Part shown: one piece after another, positions 30,904-38,622 of the stretch
Numbering within the stretch: the first letter of the stretch is position 1
Layout: every line of letters begins with the position of its first letter
Program-made: the position numbers and the translations under genes
Virus record (IMG/VR): IMGVR_UViG_3300046167_000059
Coordinates: 1-42,444 of that record
Source: a virus
Length of the DNA: 42,444 bases
Reading direction: 5' to 3' (one strand)
Notes under the pieces: generated by a model
What the model was told of the DNA's origin: nothing
Database searches by the model: none
What the model saw: only the letters and a program-made list of their open reading frames with translations

Positions 30904-31010
30904 TACTTTTTCTTCATGTGTGGTCGTTTAGTCATAGCTTTTTTCTTACCAGTTTTTTTAACAGGTGGTCTACCTCTTTTACTTCCGTATGTTCCGGGTC
31001 CGTATGGCAT
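30903..31010 (-). CDS. 35-residue basic protein
   Basis: ATG 31010 with GGAG 7 bases upstream; stop TAA overlaps the next ATG. Product: MPYGPGTYGSKRGRPPVKKT, then GKKKAMTKRPHMKKK. It has an AT-hook-like KRGRPPVKK, which in other proteins inserts into the minor groove of A+T-rich DNA. It is the first of three consecutive small, very basic proteins. Confidence 0.68.
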   Translation of the reverse strand: MPYGPGTYGSKRGRPPVKKTGKKKAMTKRPHMKKK

Positions 31011-31019
31011 ATTATTCTC

Positions 31020-31571
31020 CTAATTTGCTAGTGGGTTATCTAAAGCTCTTTGTAGTCTTGTGTTAAGTCTTTCTTCTACTTCTTTAATCTTTCTATCCGT
31101 ATCAGAATAAAGAGCATCTCTTCTTTGGTCAAACCTTGTGTCAGCGTTGTCAATCATTGTTGCTAAGTTTTCTTTTTGTTTCTGCAACTTAGTTTCTACA
31201 TCATTAACAATACTTTCAAGGTGTCTCATGTCTTCTCTAACATCCTTTTTTACTTCTTTTACATATGTAATTTGTTCATCAACATTTGCTTTAATCAAGT
31301 CCAGTTCTTCTTTAAACAAATCAATCTCTTTACTGACAAACTCCATATGTGTATTTACTGTAGACATATGTTCGTTTATAACTGCTAAGTCTTTTTCTAT
31401 GCCTGACAAATCGGGTGCAATGTAGGAATCTATTTTGGCTTCCATGTCTAGGTATCTTTGGTACACTTCAAATCCGCCCCAAGCACCACCTAATACTGTA
31501 CCAATTAAAGGAATGATTAATAGTAACTTACTACCACCTACTTTAATCCCACCGTATTCTACTTCTGCCAT
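31020..31571 (-). CDS. Membrane-anchored long coiled-coil protein (183 residues)
   Basis: The N-terminus has one membrane helix, LLLIIPLIGTVLGGAWGGFE (residues 16-35), and nearly all the remaining 145 residues form a heptad-patterned coiled coil (INEHMSTVNTHMEFVSKEID, VKEVKKDVREDMRHLESIVN). The C-terminus has RNase-E-like charged sequence only. Such proteins may span the periplasm (spanin-like, connecting inner and outer membranes) or act as a tail/virion tether. It overlaps the end of the exported protein at 31559. Confidence 0.68.
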   Translation of the reverse strand: MAEVEYGGIKVGGSKLLLIIPLIGTVLGGAWGGFEVYQRYLDMEAKIDSYIAPDLSGIEKDLAVINEHMSTVNTHMEFVSKEIDLFKEELDLIKANVDEQITYVKEVKKDVREDMRHLESIVNDVETKLQKQKENLATMIDNADTRFDQRRDALYSDTDRKIKEVEERLNTRLQRALDNPLAN

Positions 31572-33028
31572 TGCAAATCCATTAATTTATTATGTAGTAT
31601 TTCGTTAGCCAAACCGTTTCTTAATCCTTTTTGATTGTCTGGTATATCCTTGTCTAAATATATACCTTTGTCTTTATAAAACACACCATCAATAAGTAGT
31701 TGTGTGTTGTAGCTGTTGAATCCAGCATTAAAGTTTAAGAGTGCAAGTATTAGGCTTTGTAGTTTTTGTTGTTCTTCTAGTGATGCAGCTTCGCCCATTT
31801 CTACTGCAAGATTTTTTAGCTTGTTACCTATAATCTCACGCATCTTTTCTTTCTTACTAGCCTCTTTCTTTTTCTGTACTAGCTTGGGCTCTTCTACAAC
31901 TTCTACTACCGCCTCTTGTTCTGGCTCTTCTTCTGTTTGTTCTTCTTGTACGGTATCTTCTTCTGGCTCTGGCTCATCAAGTTCCTCTTCTATTGGTTCT
32001 TCTAAAGGTTCTTCTTCTAACTCTGGCTCTAGGAATTCTTCTAACTCTGCTTCTATTTCTTCTATTAATTCTTCTTGTGCTATTTCCTCAAACAAGTCTT
32101 CCATCTCTGGTATGGCTTCTTCTATGGTTGTGGAAATTAATGTGTAGTCATCCAACGGTTCTATTTCTATTACTTGAAAAACCTCTGGCTCTTCCAAGAC
32201 GTATATTGATTCAGTATCTTCCTCATCAGCTTCCCAAACTTCTGGTACATCTTCCTCAACATATTCATCTATGTAAGCATCACTCCATCCATCACAACCG
32301 TAATCGTACAAAGGGTCCAATGCACATTGTTGATTATACACATTATCAGCATAGACTTGTGGGTAGTATAAACAACTGATATGACTGTCGGGTATTACGC
32401 TGCATATACTCTCTCCGTTTGCTATTTCTACTGGGTCATCTTCTTGACTGTTCCAAAAGATTGCTCCGTTAGTAGGGTGGTTATAGAACCATTGTTCATA
32501 CTCACCTAAACTTAAATCTCCAACTACTGCTACTGTTACTGCGTGGTTATTTATTTGTACCTGCTCATAGTTTACTTCTATGTTACCCATTGGGTATATT
32601 GTCAGGTCAAATGTGTTACTTGTGTTTCTGTCGTAATACTCTGATAAGTTTTCCCACATATACTTTTGGAAAGTCTCATCACCTTGTGTATAAAATTTAC
32701 CTATACCTGTGTCTATTAAATCTGTGTTCCAAGGCATTATAGTGTAATTAAATCTTACACCTGTAAATGAACTTAGGTCCTGTCCGTGACAACACAACCC
32801 ATCATATACAATGCCAGTACCGGGTACATCAAGAGGGTCAAGAAACCCCACAACACCGTTACTAAACATAAAGCTAGTGACATAACTATTTCCATAAAAA
32901 GGAAAAGTAAAGTCAAGAGGTACTTCCACCCAGCCATCATCTGCAATCTGATGCTCAATTATCTCCGGGTCAGACCACGAGGATAGCGAGCAAGATAACA
33001 CCAAGAATGCCACTAACCAACTTTTCAA
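31559..33028 (-). CDS. Exported protein with a nidogen-like N-terminal domain and acidic tail
   Basis: A 489-residue protein with a signal peptide (MKSWLVAFLVLSCSLSSWSD; the Cys13 context could even be a lipobox-like site, though not canonical). Residues 35-190 contain VPLDFTFPFYGNSYVTSFMF, SNGVVGFLDP and later paired strands, like the NIDO/adhesin domain found in extracellular proteins. Cysteines (CC, several single ones) suggest disulphides outside the cytoplasm. Residues about 260-400 are extremely acidic (LEEPIEEELDEPEPEEDTVQ-type repeats), then a Lys-rich helix and a helical C-terminus. A secreted protein among fibre and lysis genes is unusual; it could act in host surface modification or as a virion adhesin. 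Confidence 0.6.
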   Translation of the reverse strand: MKSWLVAFLVLSCSLSSWSDPEIIEHQIADDGWVEVPLDFTFPFYGNSYVTSFMFSNGVVGFLDPLDVPGTGIVYDGLCCHGQDLSSFTGVRFNYTIMPWNTDLIDTGIGKFYTQGDETFQKYMWENLSEYYDRNTSNTFDLTIYPMGNIEVNYEQVQINNHAVTVAVVGDLSLGEYEQWFYNHPTNGAIFWNSQEDDPVEIANGESICSVIPDSHISCLYYPQVYADNVYNQQCALDPLYDYGCDGWSDAYIDEYVEEDVPEVWEADEEDTESIYVLEEPEVFQVIEIEPLDDYTLISTTIEEAIPEMEDLFEEIAQEELIEEIEAELEEFLEPELEEEPLEEPIEEELDEPEPEEDTVQEEQTEEEPEQEAVVEVVEEPKLVQKKKEASKKEKMREIIGNKLKNLAVEMGEAASLEEQQKLQSLILALLNFNAGFNSYNTQLLIDGVFYKDKGIYLDKDIPDNQKGLRNGLANEILHNKLMDLQWQK

Positions 33029-33563
33029 GAAATACTCCTCTATCCATATTTGCTGTCTGTTGTTTCTTTGGAATCTTCTTAGGATTCAATCTCCATTCTG
33101 CTGTAGCTTCTTGTCCTATTAGCCCCTCACCTGTAGTGGGCGAGTTTATCGGGCAGGGAGTCCCGGCAAATTTCATTGCGTCAAAAACCGACCTCGTTTG
33201 GCACATTAAAGCAACTGCTGCTACCTTCATACCCATATCATAGAGTACCTTTGCATTCTTTAATCTCATACAGTTCTCATCTGAGTAAGCCTGTCCTGTA
33301 CTGATACCTAGTATCTGTGTCTGTACTGCTCCACTAACTCCTACCATACATAAGTCACTATTACTTGCGTTAATGCTCGGACTAATTGCACTAGGTGGGT
33401 TTGTCCTTATTGTACTCTTAGCATCTGTACTTGTAGTTACTGTGCTATTACTTGTACTGTTTGTAACGATAGGGTCAGCAGCCATTACTGGCAATACAAA
33501 CACTATCCAAAAAGCTACAACTATAAACCCAGCTATTACATTGTTACGCAGTCTGTCAGACAT
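32970..33563 (-). CDS. Exported or membrane protein with N- and C-terminal hydrophobic segments
   Basis: A 197-residue protein. It begins MSDRLRNNVIAGFIVVAFWI and VFVLPVMAADP, a signal peptide with an AxA-like cleavage site; then a Ser/Thr/Asn-rich stretch (NSTSNSTVTTSTDAKST), a middle with four cysteines (DLCMVG, ENCMRL, LMCQTR, TPCPIN), a charged segment (NPKKIPKKQQTANM) and a final membrane helix (LVSGILGVILLAILVV). It overlaps the exported 489-residue protein by about 59 bases, so both are probably co-translated and may act together in the envelope. Function unknown. Confidence 0.6.
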   Translation of the reverse strand: MSDRLRNNVIAGFIVVAFWIVFVLPVMAADPIVTNSTSNSTVTTSTDAKSTIRTNPPSAISPSINASNSDLCMVGVSGAVQTQILGISTGQAYSDENCMRLKNAKVLYDMGMKVAAVALMCQTRSVFDAMKFAGTPCPINSPTTGEGLIGQEATAEWRLNPKKIPKKQQTANMDRGVFLEKLVSGILGVILLAILVV

Positions 33564-33793
33564 TAGGCTTCTACTGTTGCAGCCTTTAACTCATCAGTAG
33601 TAGTCATACTATCTACTTGATTTGTAATATCTCTGAGCCTTTGCTTCTCTGTCACAATAGCAGAAGTATCTGAGCCAGCTTCCTGTGCCTTCATAAACAG
33701 AATGTCTTGTGCTTCTAACAGAGGTTTTCTGTCTGCCCTAAGTCTGTCTTTAGTGATGACTTTAGCTTTGTTTATGTCTACAGTAATTGGCAT
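33563..33793 (-). CDS. Small helical protein (76 residues)
   Basis: Starts MPITVDINKAKVITKDRLRA one base from its neighbour. The first strand and then a long helix (LEAQDILFMKAQEAGSDTSA, VTEKQRLRDITNQVDSMTTT) match a widespread small protein found beside tail-fibre genes, where it resembles fibre-assembly factors. ATG overlaps the preceding stop. Function inferred from position only. Confidence 0.68.
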   Translation of the reverse strand: MPITVDINKAKVITKDRLRADRKPLLEAQDILFMKAQEAGSDTSAIVTEKQRLRDITNQVDSMTTTDELKAATVEA

Positions 33794-34071
33794 TACTTAT
33801 TCTCCTTCATATTGTATTTAGCTAAGTCATCTGCACTTAAATCTGCTGAAGTCTTTTCATCAGAACCAGCAGTATAAGTCCAAGCATTTCTGAATGTTCT
33901 GTCAGATAAGTCAACTGAGTCAGCTATAATTTCGTACTTAGTGCCTGTAGGCAAATCTTTATTAGCAAGATGAATCATTTTTTCTTCATCTGTACCTGTT
34001 AAGGTATCTAAGAATTTTGGAGCTGGTATAAGAACTGAGGCTCTACCATTTTTGTCATAAATTATTCTCAT
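33793..34071 (-). CDS. Small tail-fibre-associated protein (92 residues)
   Basis: Starts MRIIYDKNGRASVLIPAPKF; the remainder (HLANKDLPTGTKYEIIADSV, DLSDRTFRNAWTYTAGSDEK) suggests a compact alpha/beta domain. It lies between a fibre-like protein gene and the 76-residue gene, and similar small proteins accompany fibre genes in marine phages; an assembly-chaperone role is possible. No definite motif. Confidence 0.68.
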   Translation of the reverse strand: MRIIYDKNGRASVLIPAPKFLDTLTGTDEEKMIHLANKDLPTGTKYEIIADSVDLSDRTFRNAWTYTAGSDEKTSADLSADDLAKYNMKENK

Positions 34072-34085
34072 TCACTAATCTCCTA

Positions 34086-34835
34086 TTAATCGCTAAATAC
34101 AGCAACAGTTAAATACACAGGGTCTTCCATATTACCTCCATCATTCCTAACATCAGATTCCCAATTATTTTGGTCTAATGTATAAGTTGCTACATAAGCA
34201 CCACGATATGCCATAGCTAATGGACAGTAATTGTGCTGATTACCTAAAGCGTGTTGCCAGTTAAATACTATTTGACCTGTGCCTGAATCCGAAATACTGC
34301 TTACATTATGACTATCTCGTATAGCTGCTGTTCCTGTGGCATTTACATTACACCAAGCCTTTGCAGTAAACTGTGACAAGCCTCTACCATCTGACAAAAC
34401 TTGTAATCTTGAAGTTCCACCATTACTTCTAAAGTCTGCTATAGGTGTTGTGTTTGTACTAGCTGATTGGAAAATTGCTCCATACTCACCACTTACAGTA
34501 GCACGAGCAGTAAACGCTGTTTCACTTCCAGCTTCTACTTCTAGTTTTGCACTAGGAGTTGTGTCACCAATTCCAATTCTTTCGGCTGAAGTAATAGTCA
34601 TAGCAGTAGCATCTGCACTAGACGAAATACCAGAAACTCCAACTCCTGTTAAAGCAGCTCCCGATATGGCTGGTAACGCTCCTGTTAATTTGGTTGCATC
34701 AATCGTAGTAGAAGTAAACGCACCGCTAGAGCTGATACTCGCTTTCTCTACTCCGTTGGCTTGGAACTTTATGTCCTTAGAAGAACCATCAGCGTTTAGT
34801 GTTAGATGCTCGTCACTTGATTTTATTGTACTCAT
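34086..34835 (-). CDS. Tail-fibre-like protein (249 residues)
   Basis: The first 30 residues, STIKSSDEHLTLNADGSSKD and IKFQANGVEKASISSSG, are a repeat-like fibre motif (x-GSSKDIKFQANGVEKA), continuing with SGAFTSTTIDATKLTGALPA and later IGIGDTTPSAKLEVEAGS, both typical of phage fibres with triple-beta helices. The C-terminal 100 residues (DSHNVSSISDSGTGQIVFNW, then HALGNQHNYCPLAMAYRGAY) probably form the binding tip. Overlaps the next fibre gene by 4 bases (ATGA). Confidence 0.78.
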   Translation of the reverse strand: MSTIKSSDEHLTLNADGSSKDIKFQANGVEKASISSSGAFTSTTIDATKLTGALPAISGAALTGVGVSGISSSADATAMTITSAERIGIGDTTPSAKLEVEAGSETAFTARATVSGEYGAIFQSASTNTTPIADFRSNGGTSRLQVLSDGRGLSQFTAKAWCNVNATGTAAIRDSHNVSSISDSGTGQIVFNWQHALGNQHNYCPLAMAYRGAYVATYTLDQNNWESDVRNDGGNMEDPVYLTVAVFSD

Positions 34836-35368
34836 CCCGCTATCTCCATTGCTGTAAGTGAACTGTTACCATCTAAATCGTGATAATGGTGACCAGCATT
34901 TTGCCTAAAATAAACTCTATATCTAAGACTAGATGTCGAACTTGGTGAGTCTAAATGCTGGATTCCTTTATTCCAACCCATATCATTAAAAGTCATACTG
35001 TGAGCATACATACCACCAAATCCAGCACTACTATCACCTAAGTTTGTACTATCTCTAAATATAGAATATTTAACATAAAAATTTGTTTGTGTTTCTGCAT
35101 AACAAGTAGCACTTTGAAAACTTACTAAAATTTTTGAGCTTGTAGCTGATGGTGTTATGTCGATGTAGTGATTGGTAGAAATCCAAGTGTCAGCTGTTGT
35201 AGAACTTGTGTAATTTCTTTCTGTTTTTGAAACAACTTGTAACACACTACCCGTAGGCATTACCAATTTTGAACCAGCAATAGCAGCACTACTATTTATG
35301 TCAGCATTGACAATCGTGTTGTCTTGTATCTTGTTGACTCCCGTTGAGCCACTAATTTCTGTTGGCAT
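34832..35368 (-). CDS. Tail-fibre tip-like protein, paralogue 3 (178 residues)
   Basis: Begins MPTEISGSTGVNKIQDNTIV and contains MPTGSVLQVVSKTERNYTSS, DITPSATSSKILVSFQS, DSPSSTSSLRYRVYFRQNAG and the end SSLTAMEIAG. The same blocks occur in the genes at 35726 and 36242. These small proteins look like variable host-binding tips sharing a conserved frame. Middle part differs strongly between the paralogues. Confidence 0.75.
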   Translation of the reverse strand: MPTEISGSTGVNKIQDNTIVNADINSSAAIAGSKLVMPTGSVLQVVSKTERNYTSSTTADTWISTNHYIDITPSATSSKILVSFQSATCYAETQTNFYVKYSIFRDSTNLGDSSAGFGGMYAHSMTFNDMGWNKGIQHLDSPSSTSSLRYRVYFRQNAGHHYHDLDGNSSLTAMEIAG

Positions 35369-35377
35369 TTACTACTC

Positions 35378-35695
35378 CTATGGTTTAGGGTTTGCGTCTT
35401 TTACAGCTTTAATTGCTTTGTGCCATTCACCTGTTGCGTCTAACTTACCAGCAGTCATATCGTGGTACAGTTGGTCTAACTGCTCCTTGATTTCTGCATA
35501 GGCTGTTGCCCTTTTTCTTTGGTATGCGTTACCATCATAGACACCTTGCAGTCTTGTAACTTCTGCTTTAAGTTCGTCTGCTGTGGGTTCAGTTTGTTTA
35601 CTGTCCAACCACTCTAATTCGTCACCTCTCAATACCCATTCAGCTTTTGGCTTTAAAGATTGAAGGGCATCGACTGTTGTCATCTCATTTGCCAT
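35378..35695 (-). CDS. Tail-fibre assembly-type protein (105 residues)
   Basis: Contains VDALQSLKPKAEWVLRGDEL, YQRKRATAYAEIKEQLDQLY and HDMTAGKLDATGEWHKAIKA, ending VKDANPKP. This C-terminal pattern (RxxxYxxIxEQLDxLYHD) is common in small proteins associated with phage tail fibres (XkdW/DUF4376-like). The gene at 37044 is a relative with the same plan (AR-KAKYDALNQF, ending KSEFPKP). Probably a fibre-assembly factor. It separates two of the paralogous fibre genes. Confidence 0.72.
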   Translation of the reverse strand: MANEMTTVDALQSLKPKAEWVLRGDELEWLDSKQTEPTADELKAEVTRLQGVYDGNAYQRKRATAYAEIKEQLDQLYHDMTAGKLDATGEWHKAIKAVKDANPKP

Positions 35696-35725
35696 TTCTT
35701 ACTCCTGTTAAAATTAAATTAAAAA

Positions 35726-36238
35726 TCATCCCGCTATTTCCATTAGTGTCATTGAGCCTATTGCACCTGTGTCGTTTAAAATAAACGAATTACTAGCATT
35801 GGTTCTTACATATATAGCATAAGTTATTTGTGAAGTAGTGCTAGGACTGTCTAAAACTTGATGTGCAAAAGCAGAAAATTTATTATCGTCATTATGATAA
35901 CCCCACCACCAATTTAAAATTTTGTGAGATGAGCCATTTTTATATAAAACAATTTTTAAGCCATCTGTATCCGAAGTGTTATTTTTTCTTAAAGGAAAAG
36001 CAACATTAATTAAAATTTTTGATGATGTTGCAGATGGGGTTATGTTTAAAGTGTACCCCGTAACAGTTTCTGTTTGTGTAGTAATGTTAGTTTCAGTACT
36101 ATATTCTACATTTTTAACTTGCAACACACTACCCGTAGGCATACTTGCACTTGCTAATCCGCTCAACTGATTCTGTAAGGCTATAGTGCCTGTGCCATCT
36201 GCGGTTTCTAATTGGTCTACTTTAATTTTTGATGCCAT
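35726..36238 (-). CDS. Tail-fibre tip-like protein, paralogue 2 (170 residues)
   Basis: MASKIKVDQLETADGTGTIA start, then ASMPTGSVLQVKNVEYSTET, NITPSATSSKILINVAFPLR, LDSPSTTSQITYAIYVRTNA and the end GSMTLMEIAG. These four conserved blocks are shared with the neighbours, and the segments in between are unique. The N-terminal SKIKVDQLETADGTGTI motif is a fibre attachment motif in marine phages. Confidence 0.75.
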   Translation of the reverse strand: MASKIKVDQLETADGTGTIALQNQLSGLASASMPTGSVLQVKNVEYSTETNITTQTETVTGYTLNITPSATSSKILINVAFPLRKNNTSDTDGLKIVLYKNGSSHKILNWWWGYHNDDNKFSAFAHQVLDSPSTTSQITYAIYVRTNASNSFILNDTGAIGSMTLMEIAG

Positions 36239-36241
36239 AAT

Positions 36242-36781
36242 TTACCCCGCTATTTCCATAAGTATCAATTTAGTTGGTAATTGAAGTCCAAGACTTGCAC
36301 CACCACTATTGCTTATTTGTATCTTGTAAGTTGTTGCTGATGTAGTGCTTGGAGAATCTAATTTCATTAATGGAACTGACATCCACCAATTTGTAACAGT
36401 AGTTGCATCAGCGTAGTGCCAATATGTTCCTTCAATTTGTGTAGAACCTCTAAAAATTTTGTACTGTGAATTTGAACCATTTGATGAATTACCTTGCTTA
36501 TAATAACTCGACATAAAATTAATTAAAATCTTACTGCTAGTTGAAGAAGGTGTAATTGAAGCTGAAATAACATCAGTCATACCAGTTCCCGCACTTATAG
36601 TTACAACACTACTGTTGTCTACATTAACAACCTGTAACACACTACCAGTAGGCATTTTGTTAGAAGGTATAGTAGGTAGTATTACTGTTCCTTGTGAATT
36701 AAGGTCTAGCGTTTCACCAGCAGCTATTTTTAAATCAAAACCAGTAGGTGCTTCTAATTCTTTAACTGTAATCTTACTCAT
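36242..36781 (-). CDS. Tail-fibre tip-like protein, paralogue 1 (179 residues)
   Basis: MSKITVKELEAPTGFDLKIA start, then KMPTGSVLQVVNVDNSSVVT, ASITPSSTSSKILINFMSSY, LDSPSTTSATTYKIQISNSG and the end LPTKLILMEIAG. Same block order as the two following paralogues. The ATG overlaps the stop of the broken gene upstream (36778). Three such paralogues in tandem suggest duplication followed by divergence in the binding region. Confidence 0.75.
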   Translation of the reverse strand: MSKITVKELEAPTGFDLKIAAGETLDLNSQGTVILPTIPSNKMPTGSVLQVVNVDNSSVVTISAGTGMTDVISASITPSSTSSKILINFMSSYYKQGNSSNGSNSQYKIFRGSTQIEGTYWHYADATTVTNWWMSVPLMKLDSPSTTSATTYKIQISNSGGASLGLQLPTKLILMEIAG

Positions 36782-37033
36782 ACCACACTCCAGTTTCCGT
36801 TGACTGTGACTGTGTAGCCATCAGCGATTGTTATAGGCCCCGCGCTCATCCCATTAGATGTACTAGGAATGGTGATGTTCTCGCTTATTGTTTGGGCATT
36901 AGGTTCTAATTACACTCGAAGTACCTAGACTTGGACCACCTAACTCTACTGCTGAGTTAATGTCACTAGCAGTAATTGTGTTGTCTAGTATTTCGTTGGT
37001 TGTGATTCCACCGCCACTAATTGTTATTGCCAT
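36778..37033 (-). CDS. Short fibre protein, broken by one frameshift
   Basis: ATG 37033 opens MAITISGGGITTNEILDNTI and TASDINSAVELGGPSLGTSS, and the frame stops at VIRT-stop. The next frame continues NAQTISENITIPSTSNGMSA and GPITIADGYTVTVNGNWSVV-stop, whose end is homologous to the end of the protein at 38057 (NNAMTAGPITINSGVSVTIP). Removing one base at ACCTAAT (36906-36900; AC read as ACC) restores an 84-residue protein. This gene is easy to miss because neither part is long. Its stop overlaps the ATG of the next gene. Confidence 0.62.
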
Positions 37034-37043
37034 CTAGTTACTC

Positions 37044-37322
37044 CTATGGTTTTGGAAACTCAGACTTAATTGCTACTATGGCATCCTTGTGTGTAGTCGT
37101 GCCATTAATAGCATCATCGCTGATTAATTCAAATTGATTTAACGCATCGTATTTAGCTTTGCGTTTTCTTGCGTATTCAGTTTTTGCTGTGTAATCTGCA
37201 AGACTGCTAAAAACAACAGCTCCTTCAGGAATATCAGTAACAACTTCAAATGTGTTTCCATTTTCAGATTCTGTTATGCTTTGATATTCTGTATCGTTTA
37301 ATGGATAAATTTTTGTAGCCAT
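37044..37322 (-). CDS. Tail-fibre assembly-type protein (92 residues)
   Basis: Starts MATKIYPLNDTEYQSITESE; the C-terminal half has YARKRKAKYDALNQFELISD and DAINGTTTHKDAIVAIKSEF-PKP, the same plan as the protein at 35378 (a basic helix with Y-A-x-x-R, then a short helix and a PKP end). Probably a fibre-assembly factor for the neighbouring fibre genes. Function by analogy. Confidence 0.68.
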   Translation of the reverse strand: MATKIYPLNDTEYQSITESENGNTFEVVTDIPEGAVVFSSLADYTAKTEYARKRKAKYDALNQFELISDDAINGTTTHKDAIVAIKSEFPKP

Positions 37323-37334
37323 AATAATAAATTC

Positions 37335-38057
37335 CTATCTTAATTTAATTACTCTGTATTGGTAAACAAGGCTTGAGCCAAATCCACAAGTTACTTGAAT
37401 ATTAGAGCCTGAGCCTGTTACTGTTGTGTTGTAAGAACCACTTAAATTAGTAATTCTCATAGTGCTTGTAGAAGTTCCTATACTAACAAGTGCAACTACA
37501 TTAGTTATAGAACTATTTGCTGATGCAGTAACTAAATATGTAGTGTGTGTGCCTGTGACTGCATATACAGTAGCTGATGCTGTGCCATCGTGTGATAATG
37601 CTGCCGTAGCACCTGAAGCCACTTCCTCAACCAAATTATCAGCACCATCCACAGAACCAGTTACAGTTACACCAGCAGAAGTTGTATTAAATTTTTCAAC
37701 ACCATTATGAAAAAGTTGTACCTCTCCATCTGCATCACCTTTTATTAAAGCCTCATTATTAGCTTGGTTATACATCCTTAACGCATCTGTTCTTATTACT
37801 AAATCACCAGTTTTACTATCAATAGTGTTATGCCCTCCACTATGATAAAGTTGTAAATCACCATTAGTACCAGAGCCAATTTCTAAAGATACATCATCAC
37901 CAAGTATTAAATCTCCAGTCATTGTGCCACCAGCAGTTGAAAGCAATTCCCCTGTAGAATCAGGTAGTGTAATCGTTCTGTCTGTACTCGTATTCGGAGC
38001 AGTTACAGTTAGTACCCCTGTGCCTGATGCGTTACCTTGTATTTTAACTTTACTCAT
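37335..38057 (-). CDS. Tail-fibre-like protein (240 residues)
   Basis: The start is ATG 38057 (MSKVKIQGNASGTGVLTVTA) in a TAATG overlap with the gene upstream; a longer frame begins with TTG inside that gene. Fibre motifs: NTSTDRTITLPDSTGELLST, AGGTMTGDLILGDDVSLEIG and GDADGEVQLFHNGVEKFNTT, all common in triple-beta fibres of marine phages; the end is a small domain with SGSYNTTVTGSGSNIQVTCG. Probably a fibre shaft. Confidence 0.78.
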   Translation of the reverse strand: MSKVKIQGNASGTGVLTVTAPNTSTDRTITLPDSTGELLSTAGGTMTGDLILGDDVSLEIGSGTNGDLQLYHSGGHNTIDSKTGDLVIRTDALRMYNQANNEALIKGDADGEVQLFHNGVEKFNTTSAGVTVTGSVDGADNLVEEVASGATAALSHDGTASATVYAVTGTHTTYLVTASANSSITNVVALVSIGTSTSTMRITNLSGSYNTTVTGSGSNIQVTCGFGSSLVYQYRVIKLR

Positions 38058-38611
38058 TATGCTATCACCCAAGTTGAACCCGTTGGAATCGTAACTGATA
38101 CCCCTGAGTTAATTGTAATCGGACCAGCAGTCATAGCGTTGTTGCCACTTGTTATGCTATAGTTAGCTGCTATGGTGTGTGCGTGTTCGTACAAACCTTT
38201 GTCTGTAGTGTTACCACCGCCTACTGGACTCCAAGCTGAACCATCGTAAATCTCAGCACTGGTATCTGTTGTGTTAAATCTAATAAATCCAGCAGAAGGT
38301 GAGCCATCTCTCTGTGCTGTTGTACCTGCTGGCAGAGCACCTGACCCTGTGGCTGATGTCTTAGTTACTACCGCAGTCGTTGCTGCCTTAGTATCTATCT
38401 GAGTTTGAATAGCAGAGGTAACACCATCTACATAGTTAAGCTCAGTATCTGTTGCAGTTATTGCACCATCAATGCTGGGGAATGTAGTCTTCAGTACATT
38501 CTTGATTCCTCGTATATGGTCATCACCCTCAGAGACATTATCGCCTGCTGCTGGGTTAGTCGCTACGAGGTCATCTATGTACTTAGTACCTGTTAAATCC
38601 TCTAAAGCCAT
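38057..38611 (-). CDS. Tail-fibre-like protein with shared N- and C-terminal modules (184 residues)
   Basis: The N-terminus, YIDDLVATNPAAGDNVSEGD, then DHIRGIKNVLKTTFPSIDGA and TATDTELNYVDGVTSAIQTQ, is the module also found at 29873. The centre PAGTTAQRDGSPSAGFIRFN and TTDTSAEIYDGSAWSPVGGG is a widespread fibre motif. The end NNAMTAGPITINSGVSVTIP-TGSTWVIA is shared with the gene at 36778. The gene is therefore a mosaic of modules used elsewhere in the same genome. Confidence 0.78.
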   Translation of the reverse strand: MALEDLTGTKYIDDLVATNPAAGDNVSEGDDHIRGIKNVLKTTFPSIDGAITATDTELNYVDGVTSAIQTQIDTKAATTAVVTKTSATGSGALPAGTTAQRDGSPSAGFIRFNTTDTSAEIYDGSAWSPVGGGNTTDKGLYEHAHTIAANYSITSGNNAMTAGPITINSGVSVTIPTGSTWVIA

Positions 38612-38622
38612 TCTCTACTCCT

